This document shows positions 51,179-59,653 of a stretch of DNA of 64,000 bases, one piece after another. How positions within the stretch are numbered: the stretch's first letter is position 1; each line of letters starts with the position of its first letter. The translations under genes were made by a program, and so were the position numbers. This DNA is from Ktedonobacter sp. SOSP1-85 (GTDB lineage Bacteria; Chloroflexota; Ktedonobacteria; Ktedonobacterales; Ktedonobacteraceae), in the NCBI RefSeq assembly GCF_016587415.1, contig NZ_BNJI01000001.1:4007501-4071500 (forward strand). The letters run 5' to 3'. The notes beneath the pieces were generated by a model. The model was not told the DNA's origin and did not search any database. It was given only the letters and a program-made list of their open reading frames with translations.

Positions 51179-51221
51179 ATACCCCTATAGACCCGCTTTT
51201 AGGGCTGGTCTATAGGGGTAT
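51179..51221. repeat. Perfect 15-bp hairpin
   Basis: ATACCCCTATAGACC (51179-51193) pairs perfectly with 51207-51221 across a 13-nt loop. It is not adjacent to a gene end, and its role is unknown. Confidence 0.7.
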
Positions 51222-51465
51222 TCAATTTTGGAAAATAGGGCTTATCCGCACTTTTGATGGGCTCATCCGCACTGATAAGTTTGGAGAAACGGTTTAGATT
51301 TCATCGGCCTCTAGAGCGAAATGAGGAAGATGTAAGTTGTAGGGCTTCTTCTTTTTGCCTCTCTAACTTAATAGAGTAAGAGGACATACTGAGTGACATC
51401 CATGGGTTGTTGGAGAAAAAGGGCATAGCGGCCACCCTGTAATCATATTCTGGAAAGCAAAGAGG

Positions 51466-51502
51466 AAGAGGCTGAAGCGAAACTACATTACTTCAGCCTC
51501 TT
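51466..51502 (-). terminator. Probable terminator of the zinc-motif gene
   Basis: AAGAGGCTGAAG (51466-51477) pairs with 51491-51502 across 13 nt, followed on the minus strand by CCTCTTTGC. It lies about 175 bp beyond the gene ending at 51679. Confidence 0.6.
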
Positions 51503-51678
51503 TTGTGGTATCTGGCTATGCACGCTCTCATTGAGAGAGATCGTATGATGAACAACTGCATATTTCCCTGTTCGAGAGAGATCGTTTTTCCACTCATGGC
51601 TCTCTTCTGTTCTCGGTTTCCACCGAATGGGGCCACTCCAATGAACGCCAGAGAGAGGGAGAGGATACGTTATGCCTC

Positions 51679-52035
51679 TCATTGTAACCTTCTGCGGCGT
51701 TGCTCTGGACTCCAGCGAGTCAGGGTGAAGGTCTCGCCTTCATTCTTTGGCTCGTAATAGACGGTTGCCAGATCAAAGTCCGTCACCGTGCTGAAACTTA
51801 CATAATCAGGGCTGTGCTGACATTGCAACCATTCCGCCAGCTTTTTCTGCGCACATCCCTCACAAAGGTAACTGAAAGAAGGGCGTCCTTGCTCATCCCG
51901 GTGTTCATGCTCGAAGACAGGGATGACCTGTTTGCATTGCTCACAGACGCGATCCCAGTCTTCTCCACCAGTGGTGGTGGTACATCGCCTGAGGCTCCAA
52001 ACGAGTTGGCCTGTTGGTATTCTGTTCATAGGCAC
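51679..52035 (-). CDS. Hypothetical protein with paired CxxC motifs
   Basis: 118-residue protein with CEQC and CEGC pairs about 35 residues apart, suggesting one zinc-ribbon site. The C-terminus is basic (SPEQRRRRLQ). The GTG at 52035 has AGGAG 7 nt upstream; an in-frame ATG follows two codons later. It lies downstream of rpsU on the same strand, beyond a terminator. No family assigned. Confidence 0.55.
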   Translation of the reverse strand: MPMNRIPTGQLVWSLRRCTTTTGGEDWDRVCEQCKQVIPVFEHEHRDEQGRPSFSYLCEGCAQKKLAEWLQCQHSPDYVSFSTVTDFDLATVYYEPKNEGETFTLTRWSPEQRRRRLQ

Positions 52036-52129
52036 ATAGCCTCTCCTGAAGAAAACGAGGGAGAAAGTACAGTAGACTGAGTACGCCTATCCCACCCTCA
52101 TATGCCTATTCTCACCCGCCTGTTCTCGA

Positions 52130-52167
52130 AAAGATGGTGTGCTTACATGGAGAAGCACGCCATCTTT
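52130..52167 (-). terminator. Terminator of the zinc-ribbon/rpsU operon
   Basis: The 15-bp arms 52130-52144 and 52153-52167 pair with a single wobble and an 8-nt loop, ending in TTTT on the minus strand. It sits 33 bp beyond the rpsU stop. Confidence 0.75.
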
Positions 52168-52200
52168 GAGGATGTTTTTATGGGTTCAACCGACTTGTGG

Positions 52201-52386
52201 CTAGAAGCGAGATCGTTTTTGTCTTCGGCGTTGTGCCTCTGCTTTTCGCTTCCGTCGAGCCTGGGGTGTCTCATAGTGACGACGACGGCGAGCCTCAGCC
52301 AGAATGCCCGCATTTTGTACGCTGCGGCTAAATTGTTTCACCGCAACTTCAAATGGTCTATCCGGGTTGACAATAATCTGGCACAT
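52201..52386 (-). CDS. rpsU: Small ribosomal subunit protein bS21
   Basis: 61-residue protein matching bS21: PFEVAVKQFSRSVQNAGIL followed by AEARRRRHYETP and a highly basic C-terminal tail. The length and the internal RxxxYExP element are diagnostic. It binds the 30S platform near the anti-Shine-Dalgarno region and aids initiation. It starts 5 nt after the stop of a zinc-ribbon protein gene, so translation is probably coupled. A terminator follows. It lies in an accessory-looking region, so it may be one of several rpsU copies. Confidence 0.88.
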   Translation of the reverse strand: MCQIIVNPDRPFEVAVKQFSRSVQNAGILAEARRRRHYETPQARRKRKAEAQRRRQKRSRF

Positions 52387-52391
52387 CGGCG

Positions 52392-52718
52392 TTACCAGCT
52401 CGATCGGTTGTTGGTGGCATGTGACGTTTCACGGGGCTGATAACAATCCCGGCAATAGACGGGACGGTCATCTCGTGGCTGGAAAGGAACAGTGGCTTCG
52501 TTTCCACAACTCGCGCAGGTAGCGGTGTACATTTGGCGTGCTTCGCGCTGCTGGAAGCCACCACGTGAGCCTCCGTTTGCTTGTTTGCGGGCTGCCCGGC
52601 ACTCAGGGCAACGGCTTGGGGTATTCGTCAGTCCACGGCTCGCATAAAATTCTTGCTCGCCTATGGTGAAGGTAAACTCCTGGTTGCAATCGCGACAATA
52701 CAGTATCTGGTCAGTCAA
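52392..52718 (-). CDS. Zinc-ribbon domain protein (multiple CxxC)
   Basis: 108-residue protein with four CxxC knuckles: CRDC, CPEC, CASC and CRDC, forming two zinc ribbons separated by a Gly/Gln/Arg-rich linker. The first half resembles the probable zinc-ribbon family (LYCRDCNQEFTFTIGEQEFY). The start is TTG, with a GAGAG-type site upstream. It is the first gene of an operon with rpsU, which suggests a role in translation or RNA binding; that is inference. Confidence 0.8.
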   Translation of the reverse strand: MTDQILYCRDCNQEFTFTIGEQEFYASRGLTNTPSRCPECRAARKQANGGSRGGFQQREARQMYTATCASCGNEATVPFQPRDDRPVYCRDCYQPRETSHATNNRSSW

Positions 52719-53429
52719 AAGGAACTCTCTTTCTCATTCTCCGCTATGCGGAGTGAATAGGTAAACTTCTGTATTGCGCACCATCACCTCAGTCAGTTTA
52801 CTTGGAGCAACAAAGCACTATACAGTATCTGTTTAGTATAGCACATTTTCTCCGTTTCTGCGAGAGTAGCTACCTCTCTACCTCTCAGATCCAGGGGTGT
52901 TGCAAGTCGCCATCACCCTTTTCCTCAAAGGTCTGGAGCATGTTTCACACGTGCTCATCACCAGTAAACTGGCCAGCTATGCTGCCGCCAAGAAAGACAT
53001 CATGCCCAGCGTCGAGCATTGCCAACACAAAGACCTCAACAATAGAGCAGAAGCTTCGCATCAACCCACCCGACAACGCGAACAAACCACGCGCCGATTC
53101 ACATTACCTGGTAGCGCAATGATTCTTCTCGGCCTTTGGACCCATCTCGGATCATTTTCGATCCAAAAAGCATCGTCTCAAGGCCTCGAACTATCGCGCC
53201 CTCATGCGAGACAATTTGAAATCTGCAGCGAGATCACCATTGGACAGAAGGTTGCATAACAGGGCCTCTTTCCTCAGTTCTCACCTGCAATTGTTCACCT
53301 GACAAGCTTTTTCTCAGCCCTATGCTCTCACTCAATCACTCATTTGACAATGCCCCGTCCGCTGGATTCGTCATCAATGCGTTGCTTAGAGTGGTAACGC
53401 TCGATGCTCTGATCGCTCTCGACTCCGCT
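52719..53429. other. Region with an IS6-like relic and no intact gene
   Basis: Apart from the transposase fragment at 52897-53270, nothing coding is recognised between the zinc-ribbon gene and the sigma factor gene. Promoter elements for the zinc-ribbon/rpsU operon are expected near 52740-52850 but were not placed. Confidence 0.5.
52897..53270 (+). pseudogene. IS6-family transposase remnant, frameshifted
   Basis: Fragment of the C-terminal part of an IS6-like DDE transposase. The first frame gives LITSKLASYAAAKKDIMPSV, then LNNRAEASHQPTRQREQTTRRF, a strong family match. After about 53110 the match continues in another frame (SAFGPISDHFRSKKHRLKAS, then NYRALMRD). The start of the gene and the first catalytic Asp are missing. 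No terminal repeats were found. It marks this stretch as an old insertion site. Confidence 0.75.
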
Positions 53430-54023
53430 TCAATCCTCTCCTTGTTGACGAGCCTGACCTTGTTCTTTCAGGAGATTTCTCGCCCCAAATAGGTGGCCCT
53501 TAATGGTGTGGACTGGAAGGGTGAGAACCAGGGCCATTTCTTCATAGGTCAATTCTTGAAGATAGCGCAGGATCAAAACCACGCGAGCAATGGTCGGCAG
53601 TTTGGACAGATCTCCTCCTGCGACCATGGTCTGCTGATGCTGTCTTTCCCGTCGAGGTACAGCGTGCAGCGTTGCGTGCCCCCTCTTTTCTGATGTTTGC
53701 TGTTTCCGCTGTTGCATGCACCGTTGATAGGTCAGACGCGAGAGCCAGAGAGAAAATGGAGCGTCTTTTGGGAACGAGGGGAGCGCCTTCCATGCGGCCA
53801 GGAACATTTCCTGCGTGATGCTATCGGCTTCCTCATCGTTTTGCAGGATATGTAAAGCGAGCGTGAAGATAGGGCGTTGATATTTGCGCACAAGGAGTGC
53901 AAATGCCTCCTGATTGCGGTGTTGACTAGCGTTGATGAGGAGAACGTCGTCCTGCGCGGAAAGCGAGGGGTGGGAAACCAGAGAGATCTGTGTGAATTGG
54001 GATGAGTGTCTGTCGTTATTCAT
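53430..54023 (-). CDS. ECF-type RNA polymerase sigma factor
   Basis: 197-residue extracytoplasmic-function sigma factor. Region 2 is YQRPIFTLALHILQNDEEAD with the ITQEMFLAAWKALPSF helix. Region 4 is the LPTIARVVLILRYLQELTYE segment, with the helix-turn-helix MALVLTLPVHTIKGHLFGAR. The ATG at 54023 is chosen; an upstream in-frame extension to 54167 is not sigma-like. No anti-sigma gene lies downstream; an IS relic is there instead. A histidine kinase lies upstream on the same strand. Confidence 0.85.
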   Translation of the reverse strand: MNNDRHSSQFTQISLVSHPSLSAQDDVLLINASQHRNQEAFALLVRKYQRPIFTLALHILQNDEEADSITQEMFLAAWKALPSFPKDAPFSLWLSRLTYQRCMQQRKQQTSEKRGHATLHAVPRRERQHQQTMVAGGDLSKLPTIARVVLILRYLQELTYEEMALVLTLPVHTIKGHLFGARNLLKEQGQARQQGED

Positions 54024-54625
54024 ACCAAACGCTTTTGTGCATACAAGTAACGAGAGATGCGAGTGAGACCTATCAGCAGTGTTGCTTTGTTGGGAAACAC
54101 GCAACACTCCACCCAAAAACAATAGGCGTTTTGCGCCCGATGTTCTTTTGTTGTGTTCATCACACACGTTTCCATCTCTGCATCACGTGTGTTGCCTTCC
54201 TCCGTAGAGATGGATTTTGGCAATTGCTTGCGTGCCTGGAAGTGTTTCTTGTGTGCTTCTCTCTCAGGAGCAGCAAGGAAATACCTCCATTGTCTGTCGG
54301 CAGCAAGGTCTTGCATCCCAAACAGAGAGCCCATGCACTGATACTCTGCAGGGATAGAGCAAGTGTAGCATTTCTGCACGATTGCTGTCAACGTTCGGTC
54401 CCGTCCCTTTTTTGGCTCATCTCTGCGACGCATACAGCTCTACCTGACTTCCGCGAAGATGGGTGAGGATGCAGATGCAAGAAAGTCGTTGCAGGGCGAG
54501 GGCGAATGGGCTTCTTCGAGCGGGAGAGAAAGGGGCTAGCGGCTGAAAGTCCAACTCATGTCTCAGCCGCCGCCAGGGGAGAAGCGTTCCCTTTCCTCTG
54601 GGAAGAGCTATGCTATCGGATCACG
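54024..54625. other. Intergenic region, nothing recognised
   Basis: 600 bp between the sigma factor and histidine kinase genes. Open frames exist on both strands but none has a ribosome site, family motifs or protein-like composition. No hairpins of note. Confidence 0.45.
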
Positions 54626-55858
54626 TCAGGAGTTCGCTCTCTCAACTAGGGGAAGGGTGAACCAGAACGTGGAGCCTTGTCCAGGGGAACTCTCTACCCC
54701 CACTTCACCTCCCTGTCGTTGAATAAGCTGTCCGCAAATATACAATCCCAGGCCAAGATTGACACCTGTTCCACTTTGGACTGTAATTCCTTCAGCACGA
54801 TAGAAGCGTTCCCAGATCTGTTTTTGTTGTTGTGGTGTAAGCCCCTGTCCCCTATCAGTTACAGCGACGCGCACCCGATGCCCTTCTTTCGTGACCGCAA
54901 TCACCACAGGTTGGCTGGCAATCGAATATTTGAGTGCATTCGAGAGATAATTGGCAATGACTTGCCCTATGCGATCCGCATCCGCATGGATTGGCAGATC
55001 TTCTTCTCTGGTCTGTAAGGAAATGGTGCGCATTGGAGCAATGGTACGTTGGTCATCAACTGCTTCGCGTACAATCGTGATCACGTTGCAGGGAGCAAGA
55101 TGAAGTTCTAAGCCATTGACTTGAAGACGTGAGATATCAAGAAGATCATTCACCAGCCGACCCTGCACCCGTACCTGCCGCTCCACTCGCTCAAGGGCGG
55201 TTTGCATCGAACTGATCGTGGTGTGGAGCTCAGGATACTGCGCGGCATTCTCGCTCAATTGCGCGAGGCGTCGACTCACAAGCTGAAGATTCCCTTTAAT
55301 GGTGGTCATGGGGGTCTGTAATTCATGTCCGGTAATGCCAATAAACTCGTCCATGCGCCGAACCGTTTCACGGAGCACCAGTTCCGTTGCGTGAGAGATG
55401 GCCTGCTCTTCTGCAAGACGCTCACGTTGGGTAATATCATGGTTTATCTCTACAATAGCGGTTATGCGTCCTGAGGATGGATGTTGAATCAGTCCCTGAC
55501 GACTTTCCACGATCACCTCTTGTCCATCACGACACGTATGGATCAGTGTGCCCTCCCATTGGCCTTCCTGGCTGAGCAGAGTCGTTACTTCTTCCAGTGA
55601 ATGAGGAAAGCGTGTCTTGAGCAGGATATGGGCCGTTTTCCCCACCGCATCCTCTGCACTCCAGCCGTAGAGTTCTTGTGCTCCTCGATTCCAGGAGAGA
55701 ATCACATCATGAGGATCACGAACGAGAATTGCATCATGGGCACGTTCGAGCAACTGTGCCTGAAGTTGAAGAAAGTTGTCAAAAGAGGCGTCCGTAGCAC
55801 GAGGATGGTCATGGGGTAAAGAAGAAACATTATCGTGATTCTGAGCAATGTTCCGCAT
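54626..55858 (-). CDS. PAS-domain sensor histidine kinase
   Basis: Cytoplasmic two-component kinase of 410 residues with no membrane helix. A PAS domain spans about 33-150 (AILVRDPHDVILSWNRGAQE). The H-box is GITGHELQTPMTT (H178). The ATPase domain shows the N-box NYLSNALKYS, G1 VTDRGQGL, the F-box IWERFYRAEG and G2 GLGLYICGQL. AGGAG lies about 15 nt before the ATG, which is rather far. No response regulator gene is adjacent, so it is an orphan kinase; the nearby ECF sigma gene could be functionally linked. Confidence 0.9.
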   Translation of the reverse strand: MRNIAQNHDNVSSLPHDHPRATDASFDNFLQLQAQLLERAHDAILVRDPHDVILSWNRGAQELYGWSAEDAVGKTAHILLKTRFPHSLEEVTTLLSQEGQWEGTLIHTCRDGQEVIVESRQGLIQHPSSGRITAIVEINHDITQRERLAEEQAISHATELVLRETVRRMDEFIGITGHELQTPMTTIKGNLQLVSRRLAQLSENAAQYPELHTTISSMQTALERVERQVRVQGRLVNDLLDISRLQVNGLELHLAPCNVITIVREAVDDQRTIAPMRTISLQTREEDLPIHADADRIGQVIANYLSNALKYSIASQPVVIAVTKEGHRVRVAVTDRGQGLTPQQQKQIWERFYRAEGITVQSGTGVNLGLGLYICGQLIQRQGGEVGVESSPGQGSTFWFTLPLVERANS

Positions 55859-56258
55859 CTGTTACAAGAGAGCTCCTTTCTTTGAGCATAGGCATGCTCT
55901 CATAGAGAAGAAGGAAGAGGCAGAGCCTGCCTTTGCCTCCTCTTACCGCATCCGCATCCCTTATCTTGTGGGGTGTAGAGCAGAAGGGCGAGCTATGAGG
56001 TGAGCACAACGAGTAGGGAATGCTCTGTTGAGGTCCAGAGCACGCTGGCACGATCGTGCGCATCAAAAACAGCACGGTGCCTTTTATGAGGGCGTTGGAT
56101 AAGAGCCGTTGTGTCTCCTCATGGTCAATTGCTGGGGGTAGATCTCCCCATTTCCCGCTCTAGTATAGCACAGACGAAAAGGAAACAATGGAAAATGACA
56201 AAAATGATGTTTTGCCCTTTTGCACTCTATTTTTTTCTTTGACGGCTCCGCTCAATTT

Positions 56259-56286
56259 TTGAAAAAATACCCGTTTCGGGTATACT
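56259..56286 (+). promoter_or_regulatory. Promoter with operator-like inverted repeat in its spacer
   Basis: TTGAAA (56259-56264) and TATACT (56281-56286) are 16 nt apart. The spacer and -10 box contain ATACCCG (56267-56273) and CGGGTAT (56277-56283), a perfect 7-bp inverted repeat around TTT. A repressor bound there would block RNA polymerase. It points towards the orphan gene at 56613. Confidence 0.65.
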
Positions 56287-56293
56287 ATCATTG

Positions 56294-56347
56294 ACAATCG
56301 CTTGCCAAAGATGACTTACTACAATCGCTTGCCAAAGATGACTTACT
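56294..56347 (+). repeat. 27-bp perfect tandem duplication
   Basis: The unit at 56294-56320 (starting ACAATCGCTTGCC) is repeated exactly at 56321-56347. It begins 7 nt after the -10 box, so it forms the 5' end of the transcript. Confidence 0.9.
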
Positions 56348-56612
56348 TAGGAAGGGAAGAACATCGTGCGAATTTTCTTCACTTCCCATCTGCGCTCACT
56401 CATTGCTGGTGATGACGTGCTTTGACGATCCCCATACCATCCGCAAGCCTTCTCGTAGAGAGCATGATACACGTAGCCGATAGCGTGTGGTCATCCAAGG
56501 AGTGATCATTCCAATCAAGACATCCATGAGCCGCATTCCCCTCATTTTTATCGTGGAATGTTCTTCCCAGAAGAGGCAGGTTTCCTATCTGCCTTGAGAG
56601 GAGCCATAGCCG

Positions 56613-57311
56613 ATGACCTACTTACCTCAAAACAGGAGCACGGAACACCAAGAAGCCTGCCACAAAGCCGAGCAGATGACAGCCATCTGCGAGCAATTTC
56701 ATATCACGCTCGATGCTATTGACTGGCAACAGTTTGGCATGCAGGCTTCAGTAAAAGTGGATAGCATTGAGATTGCTTCGCTCTTGACCCTTAGCCGGCG
56801 TACAAGTGATAATCTTCTTCGTCAAATCCAAATCAAGCTTTTTGAACATGCAGCGCTCAAAGCTATTCACGCACACCCAAACCTGAAAGCCTTGATGTGG
56901 ACCCCTGTTGAGGTTGTACAGCCACAGACCTTTTTCAGTTTCTGGATTGTGACAATGGAAACGGATGAGCGCGTCTCCATCATTGAGTCTCTTAAAAATG
57001 GGCGTCGCGTCTATGAACTCTATACGCTTGACGGAAGTGATGAACAACTCATCCAGCTTTTTGGGCCGATGGGTGAAGGAACGCACCCGCTTGGGGAGAA
57101 GGTCACCATTCAGGTGCGGGAACGCCAATATACCGGAGAAATCCGCTACATCCTTTCTCCTGGTAAAAATCCTCTGCTTCGTAAGTATGTATCAAAGGGA
57201 TCTCCAAACATGTCAGGCAAAGCGTACCCTAGTGAAAGCGTTGCAAGATATCTGGTGAATTGCCATGATGGCTTTCCCCATATTGTGACTCAGTTACAAA
57301 TCGTCGGCTAG
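56613..57311 (+). CDS. Orphan hypothetical protein, 232 residues
   Basis: Soluble protein with no signal peptide or membrane helix. The N-terminal half is helical (CHKAEQMTAICEQFHITLDA). The centre has alternating strand patterns (VVQPQTFFSFWIVTMET), and the C-terminus is basic and Gly/Lys-rich before a final conserved-looking VARYLVNCHDGFPHI. GAGAGGAG precedes the ATG by about 11 nt. It has its own promoter with an operator-like repeat far upstream and a terminator downstream. I do not recognise a family. Confidence 0.65.
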   Translation: MTYLPQNRSTEHQEACHKAEQMTAICEQFHITLDAIDWQQFGMQASVKVDSIEIASLLTLSRRTSDNLLRQIQIKLFEHAALKAIHAHPNLKALMWTPVEVVQPQTFFSFWIVTMETDERVSIIESLKNGRRVYELYTLDGSDEQLIQLFGPMGEGTHPLGEKVTIQVRERQYTGEIRYILSPGKNPLLRKYVSKGSPNMSGKAYPSESVARYLVNCHDGFPHIVTQLQIVG

Positions 57312-57449
57312 TGAGAAATGCACTCCTGAAAAGAGGATGGGCCTGCTGGAAGAAGGACAGGTAGAGAGACGAAAGAGGCAGAGAGGCCCCCGGCACGAAC
57401 GGAAAAAGTAGAGAGCGTAGCCACGTCTCCCTTGCGAAGGGGTGAGAAG

Positions 57450-57484
57450 AAGGCGGGTATGCCCATGGGATACCCGCCTTTTGC
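57450..57484 (+). terminator. Terminator after the orphan gene
   Basis: AAGGCGGGTAT (57450-57460) pairs with 57470-57480; inner CCC and GGG extend the stem. It is followed by TTTT and ends 9 bp before the IS target duplication. Confidence 0.85.
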
Positions 57485-57501
57485 GTCCCCTGCTCTTAGG
57501 G

Positions 57502-58987
57502 CTGACACTTACACACAAATCATGAAGGATGGAGACGAGCGGCGAGATGAACGCCCTCCAAGACGTCCATGACCCGCATCCATCCTTTCCATAAGGTCTG
57601 CCATCCTGGTGGTCCATCACTCTTCCGGTCGAGGTAACCTCCCAGACGGGCAATTGCGCGCCACAAGTGCTCGGCCGTCACAATGTTGCGGTGACGGTGA
57701 TCCAACAAGATCACGGCCTGGATAGCCTCTTGAGAAACCACATTCCCCGCAGGGATCTCGGTGGCTTGCTGTGCCGCTTGTCGTATCAGCAACAGGCGCA
57801 AGGCAATGGGAGTGAGGATGGCTAACAGGTTCCATTGGGCCTGCATGCTTTGCAGATTGTGCTGCTCCATCCGACAGCCAGTTTTGAGTGCCTTGTGGAA
57901 GTCCTCCAGTAGCCAACGCCAGCCATACCATTGCACCACCTCCCATGCCTCGCTTGGGCAAGTGATCGGCAGCGTGGTCAACACGATCCATTCTAACGGT
58001 TCTTGCCCTTCGGGTGGGGACGGTTCCCAAACCCGGACGACCCAGGCGACAATCTCCGTTTTGCGCAAACAGGCTCCGTTCACAGGTGGCTGGACTCGCA
58101 CCTTTTGAAAATTCATCTGTAAGAGTGCTTCTCGCTTGGGCTGAGCATGCTGGGCAGGAATGTGCACCAGATGGGCATCTACGCCAGGGAGGGCACGAGC
58201 CAGGGCCTTGAGATGCCCTTCGTCGAGCCTTGCTTGCGCATCCCCTTGGGAAATCTCCACGTTACGATCCTGGGCCACTCGCAACACAAAATCATACTCT
58301 AGATCCTCACACGTCTGCCAAAACGTGTAGACATCGCTGCCGCTATCGCTTACATAGACCCATTGATGATGCTCAGGCACTCGCCCGATCTGCCGCACGC
58401 TCTCTTCCCAGACGTGGGATTCTCGCTCTCTCTTTTTGCGCTCCGCCTTGGTTTCCCCAACGGGAGCAAGCTGACGAATGAAGGGTGAGAGCGTCATACA
58501 TCCTAAGATCTGCTGGTTGTGCGGATTCATTGCAAGCACGGTGTGTAAACTGAAGCCAATATCTTTTTTGCTGTTGCCCATCGGCCCTCGTCCTTTGAGT
58601 GCATGATGGGTCGAAAAGTCAAACTCGGTCGTGTCTGCCAGCAGCAGGGTGCAAAAGTGTTGGGTTGCCTCGCCGTAGACCTGGCTCCAGTGGGGAGCCA
58701 GGATATCCTGATAGGTGATGGCGTCCAGATTCAGCAGGCGATAGGCCCCCTGCGTTTCGCCCCAGGTCTGCAACGCATGAGGCAAGGAACCCGATGGGGT
58801 TGTTGCCAACGCGCTGGAGACCTTGAGCAAACGATCTGTGCGTCGTGGATCCCCCAATTCTGCTGCTCCGAAGGTCTGGGCGGCCCATTCGTCGGCATGC
58901 TGCAAAGGTTCTTGTTCCATGAGCCTTCCTCCTTGGCTTTTTCACGCTTTTCTTTTCAGCACGCCAAAACTTGTGTGTAAGTGTCAG
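57502..58987 (-). mobile_element. Complete IS4-family insertion sequence (1486 bp)
   Basis: Terminal inverted repeats of 17 bp are perfect: CTGACACTTACACACAA at 57502-57518, and its complement at 58971-58987. The element carries one transposase gene reading leftwards, whose stop codon begins 1 nt inside the left repeat. The 9-bp duplication and the DDE/YREK transposase fit the Tn5/IS50-like branch of IS4. It inserted between the orphan gene terminator and the stop codon of a small minus-strand gene, leaving both genes intact. Confidence 0.95.
57520..58920 (-). CDS. IS4-family (Tn5-like) transposase
   Basis: DDE transposase of 466 residues. The N-terminal domain starts WAAQTFGAAELGDPRRTDRL, the DNA-binding part of Tn5-like enzymes. 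Catalytic D96 lies in LLADTTEFD and D192 in VYVSDSGSDVY. The IS4 signature Y(2)R(3)E(6)K is exact: Y332, R335, E339, K346 in WYGWRWLLEDFHKALKTGC. The C-terminal dimerisation-like part (about 385-466) is present, so the enzyme looks intact and the IS could be active. Confidence 0.95.
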   Translation of the reverse strand: MEQEPLQHADEWAAQTFGAAELGDPRRTDRLLKVSSALATTPSGSLPHALQTWGETQGAYRLLNLDAITYQDILAPHWSQVYGEATQHFCTLLLADTTEFDFSTHHALKGRGPMGNSKKDIGFSLHTVLAMNPHNQQILGCMTLSPFIRQLAPVGETKAERKKRERESHVWEESVRQIGRVPEHHQWVYVSDSGSDVYTFWQTCEDLEYDFVLRVAQDRNVEISQGDAQARLDEGHLKALARALPGVDAHLVHIPAQHAQPKREALLQMNFQKVRVQPPVNGACLRKTEIVAWVVRVWEPSPPEGQEPLEWIVLTTLPITCPSEAWEVVQWYGWRWLLEDFHKALKTGCRMEQHNLQSMQAQWNLLAILTPIALRLLLIRQAAQQATEIPAGNVVSQEAIQAVILLDHRHRNIVTAEHLWRAIARLGGYLDRKSDGPPGWQTLWKGWMRVMDVLEGVHLAARLHPS

Positions 58988-58990
58988 CTC

Positions 58991-59338
58991 TTAGGGGGGG
59001 GATGTCTGGTTCTCCGTTCGCTTGGTAGAGGCAAGTTTCATCCAATCGAGGGCATAGGTAGGGGTGGAATACCCAAGAAAGTTGCCGCTATCGAGCATGA
59101 GTTTTAACTTGCTGGTTTCCAGATCTGGTGCCATCGCCGCCACAAAGCGGTGCCCATCGCTTGCTTCCACCAAAGCCCAGCACACGACCGGCTCCGTAAA
59201 GTATCCTGGTTCGCCTTGTTCTGGCTCTTCTATCGTGCCCCAGGCGGCACCCCAGCCTGGCAGCGCAGGCATAATCTGCACTATAGTGAGGTCCTCTGTT
59301 TCCAGTTCTGCTCCTTCGGGTTCTCTGATTGGTTCCAT
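58991..59338 (-). CDS. Hypothetical acidic protein beside the IS
   Basis: 115-residue soluble protein, acidic at the N-terminus (EPIREPEGAELETEDLT), with a compact hydrophobic centre (MPALPGWGAAWGTI, CWALVEASDGHRFVAAM). The ATG at 59338 has AAGGTGG 7 nt upstream. Its TAA stop (58991-58993) lies inside the IS target duplication, so the insertion ended exactly at the gene's end without changing the protein. No family recognised. Confidence 0.65.
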   Translation of the reverse strand: MEPIREPEGAELETEDLTIVQIMPALPGWGAAWGTIEEPEQGEPGYFTEPVVCWALVEASDGHRFVAAMAPDLETSKLKLMLDSGNFLGYSTPTYALDWMKLASTKRTENQTSPP

Positions 59339-59413
59339 GCTTTCCACCTTTCTTTTATTGTCTTGTTTTTCGTCATCCTTGAAGAGGATGCCAGCTCTTT
59401 CTCTGGGGAGAGC

Positions 59414-59653
59414 TCACGCAAGCCCAGAGCTGTAGCCCTCCAGAAACGCTCTTATGCAGACCCCTGCGCGTTCATGAGTCGCGGCTACGCTCACCTGTTG
59501 GTTGGATTTAAAGAGAGAGATCTGGGCAAAATCAGCAGCCAGAATCGCAAGGGCCTCCTCCGTGAGGACGCGCTGTTGTTGGTTGTGCCATTGCTTCATC
59601 TGTTGGCCTTGCACATAGGCTTCTTGCTGGATCTGTTCCTTACTTTCTGGCAT
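59414..59653 (-). CDS. Small hypothetical protein
   Basis: 79-residue, Gln-rich, probably helical protein (KEQIQQEAYVQGQQMKQW). The ATG at 59653 is set by AAGGAG 6 nt upstream on the minus strand; a longer frame to 59728 has no ribosome site. It lies 75 bp upstream of the preceding minus-strand gene and is probably co-transcribed with it. Function unknown. Confidence 0.6.
   Translation of the reverse strand: MPESKEQIQQEAYVQGQQMKQWHNQQQRVLTEEALAILAADFAQISLFKSNQQVSVAATHERAGVCIRAFLEGYSSGLA

Larger units (their letters stand above)
50980..51678. other. Intergenic region with two hairpins
   Basis: No gene identified in 700 bp. It contains an orphan 15-bp hairpin (51179-51221) and a probable terminator (51466-51502). 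Between them, a Ser/Glu-rich non-coding stretch has stop codons in all frames. Confidence 0.5.
55859..56612. other. Long intergenic region with promoter, operator and tandem repeat
   Basis: 750 bp without a gene, lying between divergent transcription units. It contains a strong promoter with an inverted repeat in its spacer (56259-56286) and a 27-bp tandem duplication (56294-56347), both listed separately. The remaining 260 bp before the next gene may be a long leader. Confidence 0.55.
57493..58996. repeat. 9-bp target-site duplications flanking the IS element
   Basis: CTCTTAGGG occurs at 57493-57501 and again at 58988-58996, directly abutting the terminal repeats. A perfect duplication shows the element arrived by transposition and has not been rearranged since. 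Confidence 0.92.

Noticed and set aside
54002..54466. 154-codon plus-strand frame in the gap before the histidine kinase
   Set aside because: No ribosome site, Cys-rich random-looking composition, and it overlaps the sigma factor gene start.
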